Positions 1-7,666 are shown, counted from the first letter of the stretch. The stretch: DNA of 64,000 nucleotides from Agarivorans sp. Toyoura001 (GCF_005405585.1 NZ_BJEQ01000020.1:17850-81849), one strand, 5' to 3'. Numbers and translations are program-made. The notes: generated from the sequence alone by a model not told the origin.

Positions 1-352
1 TTGCATTAGTTCCTAATGCCGGTTCTTGCCAGCCGGTACCTGGAGCAAAAATCTCTTGGTGTTGTTGCTTAAAGCGCTGCTCCCCCCAGCTTTTTAATAC
101 GTAGCCTTGGTGATCTGCCAGCATTACTTGGCTGTTGCTGTTAGCTAAAAGGTTCTCGTAATAAGGCAAAACTTGGTGATGGGTGGTTTCTAACAGTTGA
201 TGATGCTGCTCTAACAAGCAAGACAAATCGCCCGCAGATTTATGTTCAACCTCCGGCTCACTGTGGTGGCTTAACCCCAAGTCTCGGCAACGCTGCCAAG
301 AGTGTTTGATTAGTGCTTCATGCTCCAAATACCACTGAGTTTTTTCGCTCAT
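1..352 (-). CDS. Sigma-54-dependent activator, AcoR/DhaR type (N-terminal part only)
   Basis: This is the first 117 codons of a gene that runs off the left edge. The product begins MSEKTQWYLEHEALIKHSW and continues with SWQRCRDLGL, then a GAF-like segment ending GTGWQEPALGTNA. The SW-RCR start and the GT-W-E--LGTNA stretch are typical of the sensory half of AcoR/DhaR-type enhancer-binding proteins. The AAA+ and Fis-type DNA-binding parts would lie outside the window, so the class call rests on the N-terminus. A GGAC sequence precedes the ATG. It is divergent from the glycerol-type ABC operon, whose promoter region holds a sigma-54 match, so it is the obvious candidate regulator. Known DhaR proteins control glycerol/dihydroxyacetone use, which fits. 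Confidence 0.72.
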   Translation of the reverse strand, partial: MSEKTQWYLEHEALIKHSWQRCRDLGLSHHSEPEVEHKSAGDLSCLLEQHHQLLETTHHQVLPYYENLLANSNSQVMLADHQGYVLKSWGEQRFKQQHQEIFAPGTGWQEPALGTNA

Positions 353-417
353 TTTCGTCCTTTAATCAGCATCACATCAGTAAACGTGAACTTGATCAGG
401 GCTGAACTTTCGCATAC

Positions 418-478
418 GAACATTATTTGGTCAAAACTGATTAACAAAATGTTCACATTGATCACGTTTTATGAACAT
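418..478. promoter_or_regulatory. Candidate upstream activator sites (GAACAT repeats)
   Basis: The hexamer GAACAT occurs at 418-423 and 473-478 and its inverse ATGTTC at 449-454. The last two form an inverted pair (TGTTCA at 450-455, TGAACA at 472-477). A fourth GAACAT lies at 603-608. The first three are 70-130 bp upstream of the sigma-54 match, the usual distance for enhancer-binding protein sites. Binding by the divergent AcoR-like protein is inference. Confidence 0.35.
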
Positions 479-549
479 GTTTAATTTCAATAAAAGCTTT
501 AGTTAAAATTAAACCCTTTTAAATCAGTATCTTGATGAATTATTGAATG

Positions 550-565
550 TGGCACGGCTCTAGCA
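550..565 (+). promoter_or_regulatory. Sigma-54 (-24/-12) promoter for glpS operon
   Basis: The sequence TGGCACGGCTCTAGCA matches the sigma-54 consensus TGGCACG-N4-TTGCW except that the first two bases of the -12 block read TA instead of TT. The GG and GC dinucleotides have the exact required spacing. It lies 77 bp upstream of the glpS start and faces it, and a sigma-54 activator gene is divergent. Confidence 0.6.
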
Positions 566-641
566 ATTATCTTCGTAGATTTGCGATTGTGAACACAGCG
601 CGAACATTGTTTAGCGCTAAGTAAAAGGAGAGCCCCCACCC

Positions 642-1742
642 ATGTCACTGACATTGGAAAACGTTACACGGATGGTTGACGGTCAATACTACATAAATCA
701 AGCCAGTCTCAACTTTGAGCCGGGGTCGTTTAATGTATTACTTGGTCGCACCTTATCGGGCAAAACCAGCTTGATGCGATTAATGGCGGGTTTAGATAAA
801 CCCAATACTGGTCGAGTACTGATGAACGGATTAGATGTCACCGGAGTGTCGGTACAAGAACGAAATGTATCGATGGTGTATCAGCAGTTCATTAATTATC
901 CCAACATGACGGTTTACGACAACATTGCTTCACCTTTGCGTTTAGCTAACGAATCGGAAACGCTGATTAACAAGAGGGTGATGGAAACAGCAGAAATGCT
1001 GCACATTACTTCTTACCTATCGCGTTTGCCTTTAGAGCTTTCTGGCGGCCAGCAGCAGCGTACAGCCATGGCAAGAGCCTTGGTAAAAGATGCCGACATT
1101 ATTTTATTTGATGAGCCTTTGGTGAACTTGGATTACAAGTTACGTGAAGAGCTGCGCCAAGAAATGCGAGATTTGTTTGCTCAACGCAATACCATTGCGG
1201 TGTATGCCACTACCGAACCTAATGAGGCTTTAGCTCTAGGCGGTACCACCACCATATTGCATGAAGGGCGCATTATTCAAAGTGGCCCCACTGCTGAAAC
1301 CTACCATTCGCCGTGCAATGTAACAGCTGCGGCGTTGTTTAATGAGCCACCGATTAATCTCATCACCGGCAAAATGAGCGCCACTGAAGTGACCTTTGAT
1401 GACAAAGTGCATTTTCCTCTTAATGCTGACTTAAAAGCCTTGGGCGAGGGGGATTATCAGTTTGGTATTCGACCAAGCCATTTGAGTTTATTGCCTAAAA
1501 ATGACGATGATCTAGAAATCTCGGTGCAAGTTGAGTTGGCTGAGATTTCGGGCTCCGAAACCTTTTTACATGTACGTAATGAGCACTTCCAATTGGTGCT
1601 GCATTTATCTGGCGTGCATTCCTACCATGTGGACGAAAAAATAAAAATCTATGTGCCTACCCACAAATTACACGTGTTTAACGGTGACGGGCAACTAATT
1701 CAGGCTTCGAGCCGTCGTATTGAGGACCATTATCATGGCTGA
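642..1742 (+). CDS. glpS: Glycerol-type ABC importer, ATPase subunit GlpS
   Basis: 366-residue cytoplasmic nucleotide-binding subunit of a carbohydrate-uptake (CUT1-like) ABC importer, close in layout to the rhizobial GlpSTPQUV glycerol transporter. Visible motifs: Walker A G35-RTLSGKT-42, Q-loop Q81-Q82, signature LSGGQ 133-137, Walker B ILFDE ending at E158. The switch histidine expected after Walker B is replaced by Thr (T191 in VYATTEP, where the partner has VYVTHDQ). A C-terminal regulatory/OB-like region follows from about 235. AAAGGAG precedes the ATG. First gene of a tightly coupled operon; its 3' end overlaps glpT by 8 bp. The symbols follow the rhizobial system and are unrelated to E. 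coli glpT/glpQ. The substrate could be another polyol. Confidence 0.85.
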   Translation: MSLTLENVTRMVDGQYYINQASLNFEPGSFNVLLGRTLSGKTSLMRLMAGLDKPNTGRVLMNGLDVTGVSVQERNVSMVYQQFINYPNMTVYDNIASPLRLANESETLINKRVMETAEMLHITSYLSRLPLELSGGQQQRTAMARALVKDADIILFDEPLVNLDYKLREELRQEMRDLFAQRNTIAVYATTEPNEALALGGTTTILHEGRIIQSGPTAETYHSPCNVTAAALFNEPPINLITGKMSATEVTFDDKVHFPLNADLKALGEGDYQFGIRPSHLSLLPKNDDDLEISVQVELAEISGSETFLHVRNEHFQLVLHLSGVHSYHVDEKIKIYVPTHKLHVFNGDGQLIQASSRRIEDHYHG

Positions 1743-2838
1743 GATCCAACTTAAATCACTGGCTCACTGCTATGACAAGCAAGCAGACGAACCACTCTAT
1801 GCCATTAGAGAGATGAATCATGTGTGGCAAAAGGGCGGAGCATACGCGTTGCTTGGGCCATCGGGTTGCGGAAAATCAACCTTGCTCAATATTATTTCTG
1901 GTCTGCTAGAACCCTCGGACGGGGAGGTTTTATTTGATGGGGTGAGGGTGAACGACATTCCGCCGCAAGAGCGCAACATTGCTCAGGTATTCCAGTTTCC
2001 AGTGGTGTACGACACGATGACGGTATTTGATAACTTAGCCTTTCCGCTGCGCAATATGGGCGCTAGCAAGGCCAAAGTGCAATCTAAAGTAGGGGAAATT
2101 GCTGAGATCCTCGATCTCACCGCGGTGCTCAATAAAAAGGCTGCCAACCTAAGCGCCGATGAAAAACAAAAGGTGTCGATGGGGCGTGGCTTGGTACGTG
2201 ATGATGTATCAGCAATTTTGTTTGATGAACCGCTCACAGTCATTGACCCACACCTTAAGTGGAAGTTGCGCCGGAAGCTCAAGCAAATTCATGAGCAGTT
2301 CAACATTACCATGGTTTACGTGACTCACGATCAGCTAGAAGCCTCAACCTTTGCCGACAAAATTGCCGTGATGTACAACGGCCAAGTGGTGCAGTTTGGC
2401 ACCCCGCGAGAGCTGTTTGAGCAACCTAACCATACCTTTGTAGGCTACTTCATTGGCAGCCCAGGGATGAACTTGATGGAAGTTGAGCGTTGCGAGCAAG
2501 GTGTGTGTTTTGGGCCACAACAAATTGCCTTAAGTCCAGTCGAGATGGCTGCGGTAAACGCAAGTCAGTCCAATAACCTAAAAGTAGGTATTCGCCCTGA
2601 GTTTGTGCATGTATGGGACAAGCCTAATGGCGATGCTTACCAAGCTGAAGTGTTGTTCGTAGAAGACCTAGGCACCTACAAAATCCTCAGTTTAAAGCTG
2701 GGTGAGCAGGTGATTAAAGCCCGCTTACAAGAAGACCAACGCGTACCGCAGCAACATGCCTACATTAGCTTTCCCGAACAATGGTTGATGCTGTACATCG
2801 ATGAATACTTGGTAGCCAAGGAAGACAATCATGATTAA
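1735..2838 (+). CDS. glpT: Glycerol-type ABC importer, ATPase subunit GlpT
   Basis: 367-residue second ATPase of the importer. The start is taken at MAEIQLK, which has GAGG about 9 bp upstream and overlaps the glpS stop; a start 15 bp further upstream has no such site. Walker A is GPSGCGKS (41-48), Q-loop Q87, Walker B ILFDE ending at E165, and the switch histidine is present at H198 (VYVTHDQ). The signature motif is degenerate, LSADE (139-143) instead of LSGGQ. GlpS has the opposite defects, so the two subunits should form one complete and one impaired ATP site. A C-terminal OB-like region follows from about 240. It overlaps glpP by 8 bp, indicating translational coupling. Confidence 0.85.
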   Translation: MAEIQLKSLAHCYDKQADEPLYAIREMNHVWQKGGAYALLGPSGCGKSTLLNIISGLLEPSDGEVLFDGVRVNDIPPQERNIAQVFQFPVVYDTMTVFDNLAFPLRNMGASKAKVQSKVGEIAEILDLTAVLNKKAANLSADEKQKVSMGRGLVRDDVSAILFDEPLTVIDPHLKWKLRRKLKQIHEQFNITMVYVTHDQLEASTFADKIAVMYNGQVVQFGTPRELFEQPNHTFVGYFIGSPGMNLMEVERCEQGVCFGPQQIALSPVEMAAVNASQSNNLKVGIRPEFVHVWDKPNGDAYQAEVLFVEDLGTYKILSLKLGEQVIKARLQEDQRVPQQHAYISFPEQWLMLYIDEYLVAKEDNHD

Positions 2839-3694
2839 ACCCTATACCAACAAAGCGTGGTACTTGGTCTTGCCAGTATTTGCGCTGGTGGCTTTTAGCG
2901 CCATCATCCCCTTGATGACGGTGGTGAACTACTCGATTCAGGATATTTTTGATGCCAATACTCGCTATTTTGTGGGCACCGAATGGTATCGAGAAATCCT
3001 TAACGATACTCGCTTGCACGATTCACTGGTTCGACAGTTTATTTTCTCTGGCTCGGTATTGTTAATTGAAATCCCATTGGGCATTTTAGTGGCGTTAATG
3101 ATGCCTGCTCGCGGCCCTGGTTCGGTAGTGTGCTTGCTGGTATTGGCCTTGCCTTTGTTGGTTCCTCTGAATGTGGTAGGCACCATTTGGCAAATTTTTG
3201 GGCGGGCTGATATTGGTTTATTTGGCTGGGCCTTAAATAGCCTTGGTATCAACTACAACTATGCGGCAAACCCCATGGACGCTTGGTTTACCGTGTTGCT
3301 GATGGACGTATGGCACTGGACTTCGCTGGTGGCTTTGCTGTGTTACTCAGGCTTGCGGGCCATTCCTGATGCTTACTACCAAGCGGCGCGAATCGACCGT
3401 GCGTCAAACTGGGCGGTATTTCGTTTTATTCAGCTTCCTAAACTTAAAAACGTGCTGCTGATTGGCGTGTTATTGCGCTTTATGGACAGCTTTATGATTT
3501 ACACCGAACCCTTCGTGCTCACCGGTGGCGGCCCGGGTAACTCCACCACATTTTTAAGCCAAACCCTAACCAAAATGGCTGTAGGTCAATTTGATATCGG
3601 TCCGGCAGGCGCGTTTTCCATCATTTATTTCTTAATCATCTTGTTAGTCAGCTGGCTGTTCTATACCGCCATGACCCATAACGACGGTAAGTAA
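2831..3694 (+). CDS. glpP: Glycerol-type ABC importer, permease GlpP
   Basis: 287-residue inner-membrane permease with about six hydrophobic segments: one near residues 10-32, one near 66-90 and four more to about 280. The cytoplasmic coupling loop YQAARIDRASNWAVFRFIQLP (about residues 185-205) matches the EAA motif of MalF/UgpA-type permeases that docks on the ATPases. It overlaps the glpT stop by 8 bp and is followed after 22 bp by the partner permease. It is expected to heterodimerise with GlpQ to form the channel. The family is certain; glycerol as the substrate comes from operon similarity. Confidence 0.85.
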   Translation: MIKPYTNKAWYLVLPVFALVAFSAIIPLMTVVNYSIQDIFDANTRYFVGTEWYREILNDTRLHDSLVRQFIFSGSVLLIEIPLGILVALMMPARGPGSVVCLLVLALPLLVPLNVVGTIWQIFGRADIGLFGWALNSLGINYNYAANPMDAWFTVLLMDVWHWTSLVALLCYSGLRAIPDAYYQAARIDRASNWAVFRFIQLPKLKNVLLIGVLLRFMDSFMIYTEPFVLTGGGPGNSTTFLSQTLTKMAVGQFDIGPAGAFSIIYFLIILLVSWLFYTAMTHNDGK

Positions 3695-3716
3695 GCACTA
3701 GCGAAAGGATGCAACT

Positions 3717-4517
3717 ATGAACATTAAAAAAACACTAGGAATGGGCGCTTACATCTTGTTCCTACTGTTACCGATTTATTGGTTATTGATTATGTCGTTT
3801 AAGAGTAATCAGGAAATTTTGGGCGGCTTAAGTTTTTGGCCTGAACATTTCACGTTGGCTAATTACATCACTATTTTCAGTGACGCCAGTTGGTACATGG
3901 GCTACGTCAACTCAATTTACTACGTGTCGCTAAACATGGTGATTACCTTAGCGGTGGCATTACCCGCGGCTTATGCCTTCTCGCGGTTTCGTTTTATCGG
4001 CGACAAGCACCTGTTTTTTTGGCTGCTTACCAACCGAATGGCGCCTCCGGCGGTATTTTTGCTGCCCTTCTTTCAGCTTTATTCGTCGGTAGGTTTGTTC
4101 GATACCCACATTGCAGTGGCCTTGGCGCACTGCCTATTTAATGTGCCGTTGGCGGTGTGGATCCTCGAAGGTTTTATGTCTGGTGTACCAAGAGAAATTG
4201 ATGAAACCGCCTACATCGACGGTTATAGCTTTCCGCGTTTCTTCGCCAGAATCTTCATTCCACTAATCCGCTCTGGCATTGGTGTCACCGCCTTCTTCTG
4301 TTTCATGTTTAGTTGGGTGGAGCTGCTACTGGCGAGAACTCTCACCTCGGTAGACGCGAAACCCATTGCCGCAGTAATGACTCGCACCGTCAGCGCCTCG
4401 GGCATTGATTGGGGCGTGCTCGCGGCAGCAGGCGTATTAACCATTTTACCTGGCGTATTGGTTATCTGGTTTGTGAGAAACCATGTGGCGAAAGGTTTTG
4501 CCCTCGGACGGGTATAG
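3717..4517 (+). CDS. glpQ: Glycerol-type ABC importer, permease GlpQ
   Basis: 266-residue second inner-membrane permease (MalG/UgpE type) with six predicted membrane segments, beginning with GAYILFLLLPIYWLLIMSF. The EAA loop reads EIDETAYIDGYSFPRFFARI at about residues 160-180. GAAAGGA lies before the ATG. It sits directly after glpP, from which it is separated by 22 bp, and 10 bp before the small DUF2160 gene. Together with GlpP it forms the membrane pore of the importer. It is unrelated to the E. coli glycerophosphodiesterase that shares the symbol. Confidence 0.85.
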   Translation: MNIKKTLGMGAYILFLLLPIYWLLIMSFKSNQEILGGLSFWPEHFTLANYITIFSDASWYMGYVNSIYYVSLNMVITLAVALPAAYAFSRFRFIGDKHLFFWLLTNRMAPPAVFLLPFFQLYSSVGLFDTHIAVALAHCLFNVPLAVWILEGFMSGVPREIDETAYIDGYSFPRFFARIFIPLIRSGIGVTAFFCFMFSWVELLLARTLTSVDAKPIAAVMTRTVSASGIDWGVLAAAGVLTILPGVLVIWFVRNHVAKGFALGRV

Positions 4518-4527
4518 GAGAAACAAC

Positions 4528-4800
4528 ATGAATTGGATGGCTTGGACGACTCCATCAGCATTATTTTTTACCGGCATTGGCTGCATTTTGTTTGCCATGA
4601 CTTGCTGGGAACTAAAGAGCCCTTGTGTGGCACGTAAAGGGTTTTTACCGATCACTACCACCCGTGGTGACCGATTGTTTATTGGTTTATTAAGCAGTGC
4701 GTTTATTCATCTTGGTTTTATTGGGATGACTGAACTGAGCATTTGGTTACCGTTTTCGGTAGCGGTGGTGTGGCTGTTTATTGTGATGAAATGGGGGTGA
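4528..4800 (+). CDS. glpU: Small membrane protein of the GlpSTPQUV importer (DUF2160-like)
   Basis: 90-residue protein with two or three hydrophobic segments (about 10-24, 50-66, 70-88) joined by a conserved-looking loop TTTRGDRLFIGLL. This matches the small predicted integral membrane protein (DUF2160) always found between the permeases and the binding protein in glpSTPQUV-type operons. The start at MNWMAWT is preceded by AGGAG at 8 bp; an in-frame upstream codon would lie inside glpQ. The role is unknown; by position it is an accessory subunit of the importer. Confidence 0.75.
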   Translation: MNWMAWTTPSALFFTGIGCILFAMTCWELKSPCVARKGFLPITTTRGDRLFIGLLSSAFIHLGFIGMTELSIWLPFSVAVVWLFIVMKWG

Positions 4801-4897
4801 CCTGCACACAATTTGAGAGCAAAAAAGGATGTGCGAAGGCATCAGTAGATGCCGCAGAAAAAACAACATGCACTTTAAAAACAAAAGGAATGAAGAA

Positions 4898-6622
4898 ATG
4901 CCCTACAATAAAAAATCAATGTTTAAGCTAGCTCGCCTTAGCGTGGCAATGGTTATTGCCGGCTGCAGTAGCGTAGCCTTAGCAGATCAATACAGTGATG
5001 CCGCCAAACAGTGGGTAGGTGATGAATTTACACCTTCTACGCTAAGTCAGCAGCAGCAAATGGATGAGATGGCATGGTTTACAGAAGCGGCAAAACCATT
5101 TCGCGGTATGGAAATTAATGTTGCTTCAGAAACCATTACCACCCATGAATATGAAAGTAAGACCTTAGCCAAGGCGTTTTTCGAGATTACTGGGATCAAG
5201 GTTAATCATGACTTGATTCAAGAAGGTGACGTAGTAGAAAAACTGCAAACGCAAATGCAGTCGGGTCGTAATATTTATGATGCCTACGTAAACGATTCAG
5301 ATTTAATTGGTACTCACTTCCGTTACGGTAAAGTGGTGCCTATTAGTGACTTTATTAAAGGTGAGGGTAAAGATGTCACCCTCCCAACTCTAGATTTAGA
5401 AGACTTTATCGGTCTGAGTTTTACCACCGGCCCAGATGGCAAAATCTATCAACTGCCAGATCAACAGTTTGCCAACCTCTACTGGTTCCGTGCCGATTGG
5501 TTTGAGCGCACCGACTTAAAAGAGAAGTTTAAAGCGGAATACGGCTACGAGTTAGGAGTACCACTTAACTGGTCTGCCTATGAAGACATTGCTGAATTCT
5601 TCTCAGAAAAAGTAAAAACCATTGATGGCGAACGTGTTTATGGCCACATGGATTATGGTAAAAAAGATCCTTCACTCGGTTGGCGCTTTACCGATGCTTG
5701 GTTATCTATGGCGGGTGCGGGCGACAAAGGCATTCCTAACGGTGTGCCGGTTGATGAATGGGGCATTCGGGTAGAAGGCTGTAACCCTGTAGGCTCAAGC
5801 GTAGAACGTGGTGGTGCCACCAATGGCCCTGCGGCAGTTTATGCCACAGCTAAATACGTAGAATGGCTTAAAAAATACGCGCCACCAGAAGCCCCCGGCA
5901 TGACCTTTGGCGAAGCTGGCCCAGTACCTGCGCAAGGTAGCGTAGCCCAACAAATCTTCTGGTACACCGCCTTTACCGCCGATATGACCAAACCCGGATT
6001 ACCAGTCGTGAATGAAGATGGCACGCCAAAATGGCGCATGGCTCCTTCGCCGCGCGGCCCATACTGGGAAGAGGGCATGAAGCTGGGTTATCAAGATACC
6101 GGCTCATGGACGTTCCTAAATTCAACGCCGCTAGACAGACGCCAAGCTGCTTGGTTGTATGCCCAGTTTGTGGTGTCTAAATCAGTATCGCTTAAGAAAA
6201 CCTTGGTGGGCTTAACGCCTATTCGTGAGTCAGACATTAACTCGCAAGCAATGACCGACGCCGCGCCTAAGCTAGGTGGTTTGGTGGAGTTTTACCGCAG
6301 CGATGCACGGGTACAATGGACACCAACCGGTACCAACGTGCCAGACTATCCAAAACTGGCACAGCTTTGGTGGCAATACGTGGCAGAAGCGGCCAGTGGT
6401 GAGAAAACCCCACAACAAGCAATGGACGGCCTAGCTGCCGCACAAGACAAAGTGCTAACACGCTTAGAGCGCAGCGGTGCGCAAGGCGAGTGTGGTCCTA
6501 AGCTTAATCCCAAGCAAGACGCCTCTTACTGGCTAAACCAACCTGGCTCACCTAAAGCCAAGTTAGCCAACGAGAAGCCGCAAGGTAAAACCATTGCTTA
6601 TAAAGATTTAATCGCCCAATAA
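4898..6622 (+). CDS. glpV: Glycerol-type ABC importer, substrate-binding protein GlpV
   Basis: 574-residue exported solute-binding protein, larger than ordinary sugar-binding proteins, as is usual for this family. The start MPYNKKSMFK is chosen because AAGGA lies 8 bp upstream; an earlier ATG has no good ribosome site. The signal peptide is ambiguous. I20-A-G-C23 could be a lipobox, giving a lipoprotein, while VALA-29 followed by DQYS looks like an ordinary signal-peptidase I site. It would deliver the ligand to GlpP/GlpQ in the periplasm. Last gene of the operon, ending 15 bp before a strong terminator. No glycerol kinase or dehydrogenase gene is nearby, so catabolism must be encoded elsewhere. 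Confidence 0.82.
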   Translation: MPYNKKSMFKLARLSVAMVIAGCSSVALADQYSDAAKQWVGDEFTPSTLSQQQQMDEMAWFTEAAKPFRGMEINVASETITTHEYESKTLAKAFFEITGIKVNHDLIQEGDVVEKLQTQMQSGRNIYDAYVNDSDLIGTHFRYGKVVPISDFIKGEGKDVTLPTLDLEDFIGLSFTTGPDGKIYQLPDQQFANLYWFRADWFERTDLKEKFKAEYGYELGVPLNWSAYEDIAEFFSEKVKTIDGERVYGHMDYGKKDPSLGWRFTDAWLSMAGAGDKGIPNGVPVDEWGIRVEGCNPVGSSVERGGATNGPAAVYATAKYVEWLKKYAPPEAPGMTFGEAGPVPAQGSVAQQIFWYTAFTADMTKPGLPVVNEDGTPKWRMAPSPRGPYWEEGMKLGYQDTGSWTFLNSTPLDRRQAAWLYAQFVVSKSVSLKKTLVGLTPIRESDINSQAMTDAAPKLGGLVEFYRSDARVQWTPTGTNVPDYPKLAQLWWQYVAEAASGEKTPQQAMDGLAAAQDKVLTRLERSGAQGECGPKLNPKQDASYWLNQPGSPKAKLANEKPQGKTIAYKDLIAQ

Positions 6623-6637
6623 GCAAATCAGTAAATC

Positions 6638-6667
6638 AAAAGACCCAGCCTTGGCTGGGTCTTTTTG
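6638..6667 (+). terminator. Intrinsic terminator of glp operon
   Basis: The stem GACCCAGCC/GGCTGGGTC has a TT loop, is preceded by A residues and is followed by TTTTT. It ends the glpSTPQUV transcript. Confidence 0.9.
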
Positions 6668-6668
6668 T

Positions 6669-6950
6669 TAGTGATTAAGTTCGAGCAGCGGGTTACTTGT
6701 TTGTGAATAGAACACTTTAAGTGACGAAGTGAGAAAGTTTAAAGTGACTCTGACCCTTATTATTAAAGACAGGTGCTACGACGGAATAAGTAAGGTTAGC
6801 GCTGCCCGCTGTTTGGGTAATCTACGGATATCAGCATGAGAACCGACGAACTTACTTGCTTCAAGCTCATGCATTAACTCGCCCTTTAGGCAAAGAGCAA
6901 TGGTTCACACGAGCTAGGGGGTTAGGCGCTCAACTTGACATGGGGAGTCA
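6669..6950. other. Gene-free stretch with possible transposon debris
   Basis: No intact gene is present. CACTTTAA (6713-6720) and TTAAAGTG (6739-6746) form an inverted pair. The inverse of 6741-6756 reads GGGTCAGAGTCACTTT, a sequence I recall beside IS200/RAYT-like transposase genes in gammaproteobacteria. 6800-6840 reads in one frame as AARCLGNLRISA then stop, reminiscent of a helix-turn-helix scrap. GTTAGGC, a perfect integron core-site match, lies near 6920-6926. All of this is suggestive only. Confidence 0.3.
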
Positions 6951-7053
6951 TACCAACGCCTCAATAAGAGGAAATTTATAGCTGGCTAAAATGTTGAACG
7001 CAGTGAAAACAGCCAGCTGTAAATTTTCCTGCTTGATTGCCTTGTTAGCTGTA
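6951..7053 (-). other. attC recombination site
   Basis: About 100 bp immediately downstream of the cassette gene. On the minus strand, R'' is AGCTAAC, followed by AAGGCAATCAA (L''-like), a stem arm ending in CAGCTGGC, a loop of about 25 nt, the opposing arm GCCAGCTATAAATTTCCTC, then TTATTGAGGCG and R' GTTGGTA. The arms pair along roughly 20 bp with unpaired extra bases on one side only, as expected for the extrahelical bases that define attC strand choice. Confidence 0.8.
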
Positions 7054-7654
7054 TTTAAAGCCAAAACTGCCACCATTTTTTACTTTCTTGTACTTTGTAA
7101 CCAGTAGGTTCTTTTTCTTCTACGCTACGGTTATCTTCATACTCTATACCTTGATACTCGCCACTGTGGCCAGTGATTACAATTTTACCATTATCTAACC
7201 ACTCAAGAACTTTCTCAACTTCACCTAGTATCTGGGGGTAATAATCATCTACCTTTTCGTTGTATTGATCAGGACAGGTTATACCTAGACCATATCCCAA
7301 TCCTAAATTGTCCATGAAGTCGAAACCATCACAATATAAGTCGTAACACTGTTCTATGTATTTTTGAACATCAGTGGGCTTATCTGTTATTTTTTGCAGT
7401 ATATTTCGAATGTTCCATTCGTAATACTTCCCCATTGAAAAATAATTGGAAAGCACTTTCTCAGCTTCATAAAGACCCGAAGGGATTTTGTAATTTATCG
7501 AAATTAGTTCTAAGTAATCATCAGAATTTAATGTTTCTTCAAGCTTTGATTCTGAGTACACCCATTTCTCAAATTCTGATAATTCGATCTCATGAGAAAC
7601 TAACTTAAAGAAAACCAACTCTACAGGATTCAATGAACTCTCTTATACAGCTAA
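6957..7654 (-). mobile_element. Solitary integron gene cassette (698 bp)
   Basis: Read on the minus strand, the unit begins at a core site G/TTAGCTGT, carries one reading frame with almost no leader, and ends in an attC site closing with GGCG/TTGGTA. The 12-bp sequence ATACAGCTAACA at 7645-7656 recurs inverted at 7043-7054. That is the signature left when the 5' end of a cassette once paired with its own attC in the circular form. No integrase gene and no second complete attC lie in the window, so this is an isolated cassette inserted in the chromosome. Confidence 0.75.
7055..7633 (-). CDS. Integron cassette protein, function unknown
   Basis: 192-residue acidic soluble protein with no signal peptide and no membrane segment. 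No in-frame ATG exists near the start, so initiation is probably TTG at 7633 after an AGAGAG sequence. It begins NPVELVFFKLVSHEIELSEF and contains DDYLELISINYK at about 38-49 and a Gly-rich GLGYGLGITCPDQYNEK near 110-125. It ends in a basic-aromatic tail KKWWQFWL. I cannot assign a family. The EFEKWVY/YLELISINYK pattern resembles small hypothetical or immunity-like proteins I have seen in other phyla, which is unverified. The gene is AT-richer than its neighbours and lies inside the integron cassette, both signs of transfer. It has no obvious promoter of its own. Confidence 0.7.
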   Translation of the reverse strand: MNPVELVFFKLVSHEIELSEFEKWVYSESKLEETLNSDDYLELISINYKIPSGLYEAEKVLSNYFSMGKYYEWNIRNILQKITDKPTDVQKYIEQCYDLYCDGFDFMDNLGLGYGLGITCPDQYNEKVDDYYPQILGEVEKVLEWLDNGKIVITGHSGEYQGIEYEDNRSVEEKEPTGYKVQESKKWWQFWL

Positions 7655-7666
7655 CAGTTTATTAAT

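Noticed and set aside
385..400. CRP site (CGTGA-N6-TCAGG) near the sigma-54 activator gene
   Set aside because: Only one half-site is good; below the level I would annotate.
1735..4517. Reading GlpT and GlpQ as the E. coli glycerol-3-phosphate transporter and glycerophosphodiesterase
   Set aside because: Sequences are an ABC ATPase and a permease; the symbols come from the rhizobial ABC system.
4829..4897. Longer GlpV start upstream of 4898
   Set aside because: It would put 23 charged residues before the signal peptide and lacks a ribosome site; the 4898 ATG has AAGGA.
6951..7053. Reading the long palindrome after the cassette gene as a transcription terminator
   Set aside because: It has no T-run, is ~100 bp with one-sided bulges, and is framed by AAC/GTT core sites, which fit attC.
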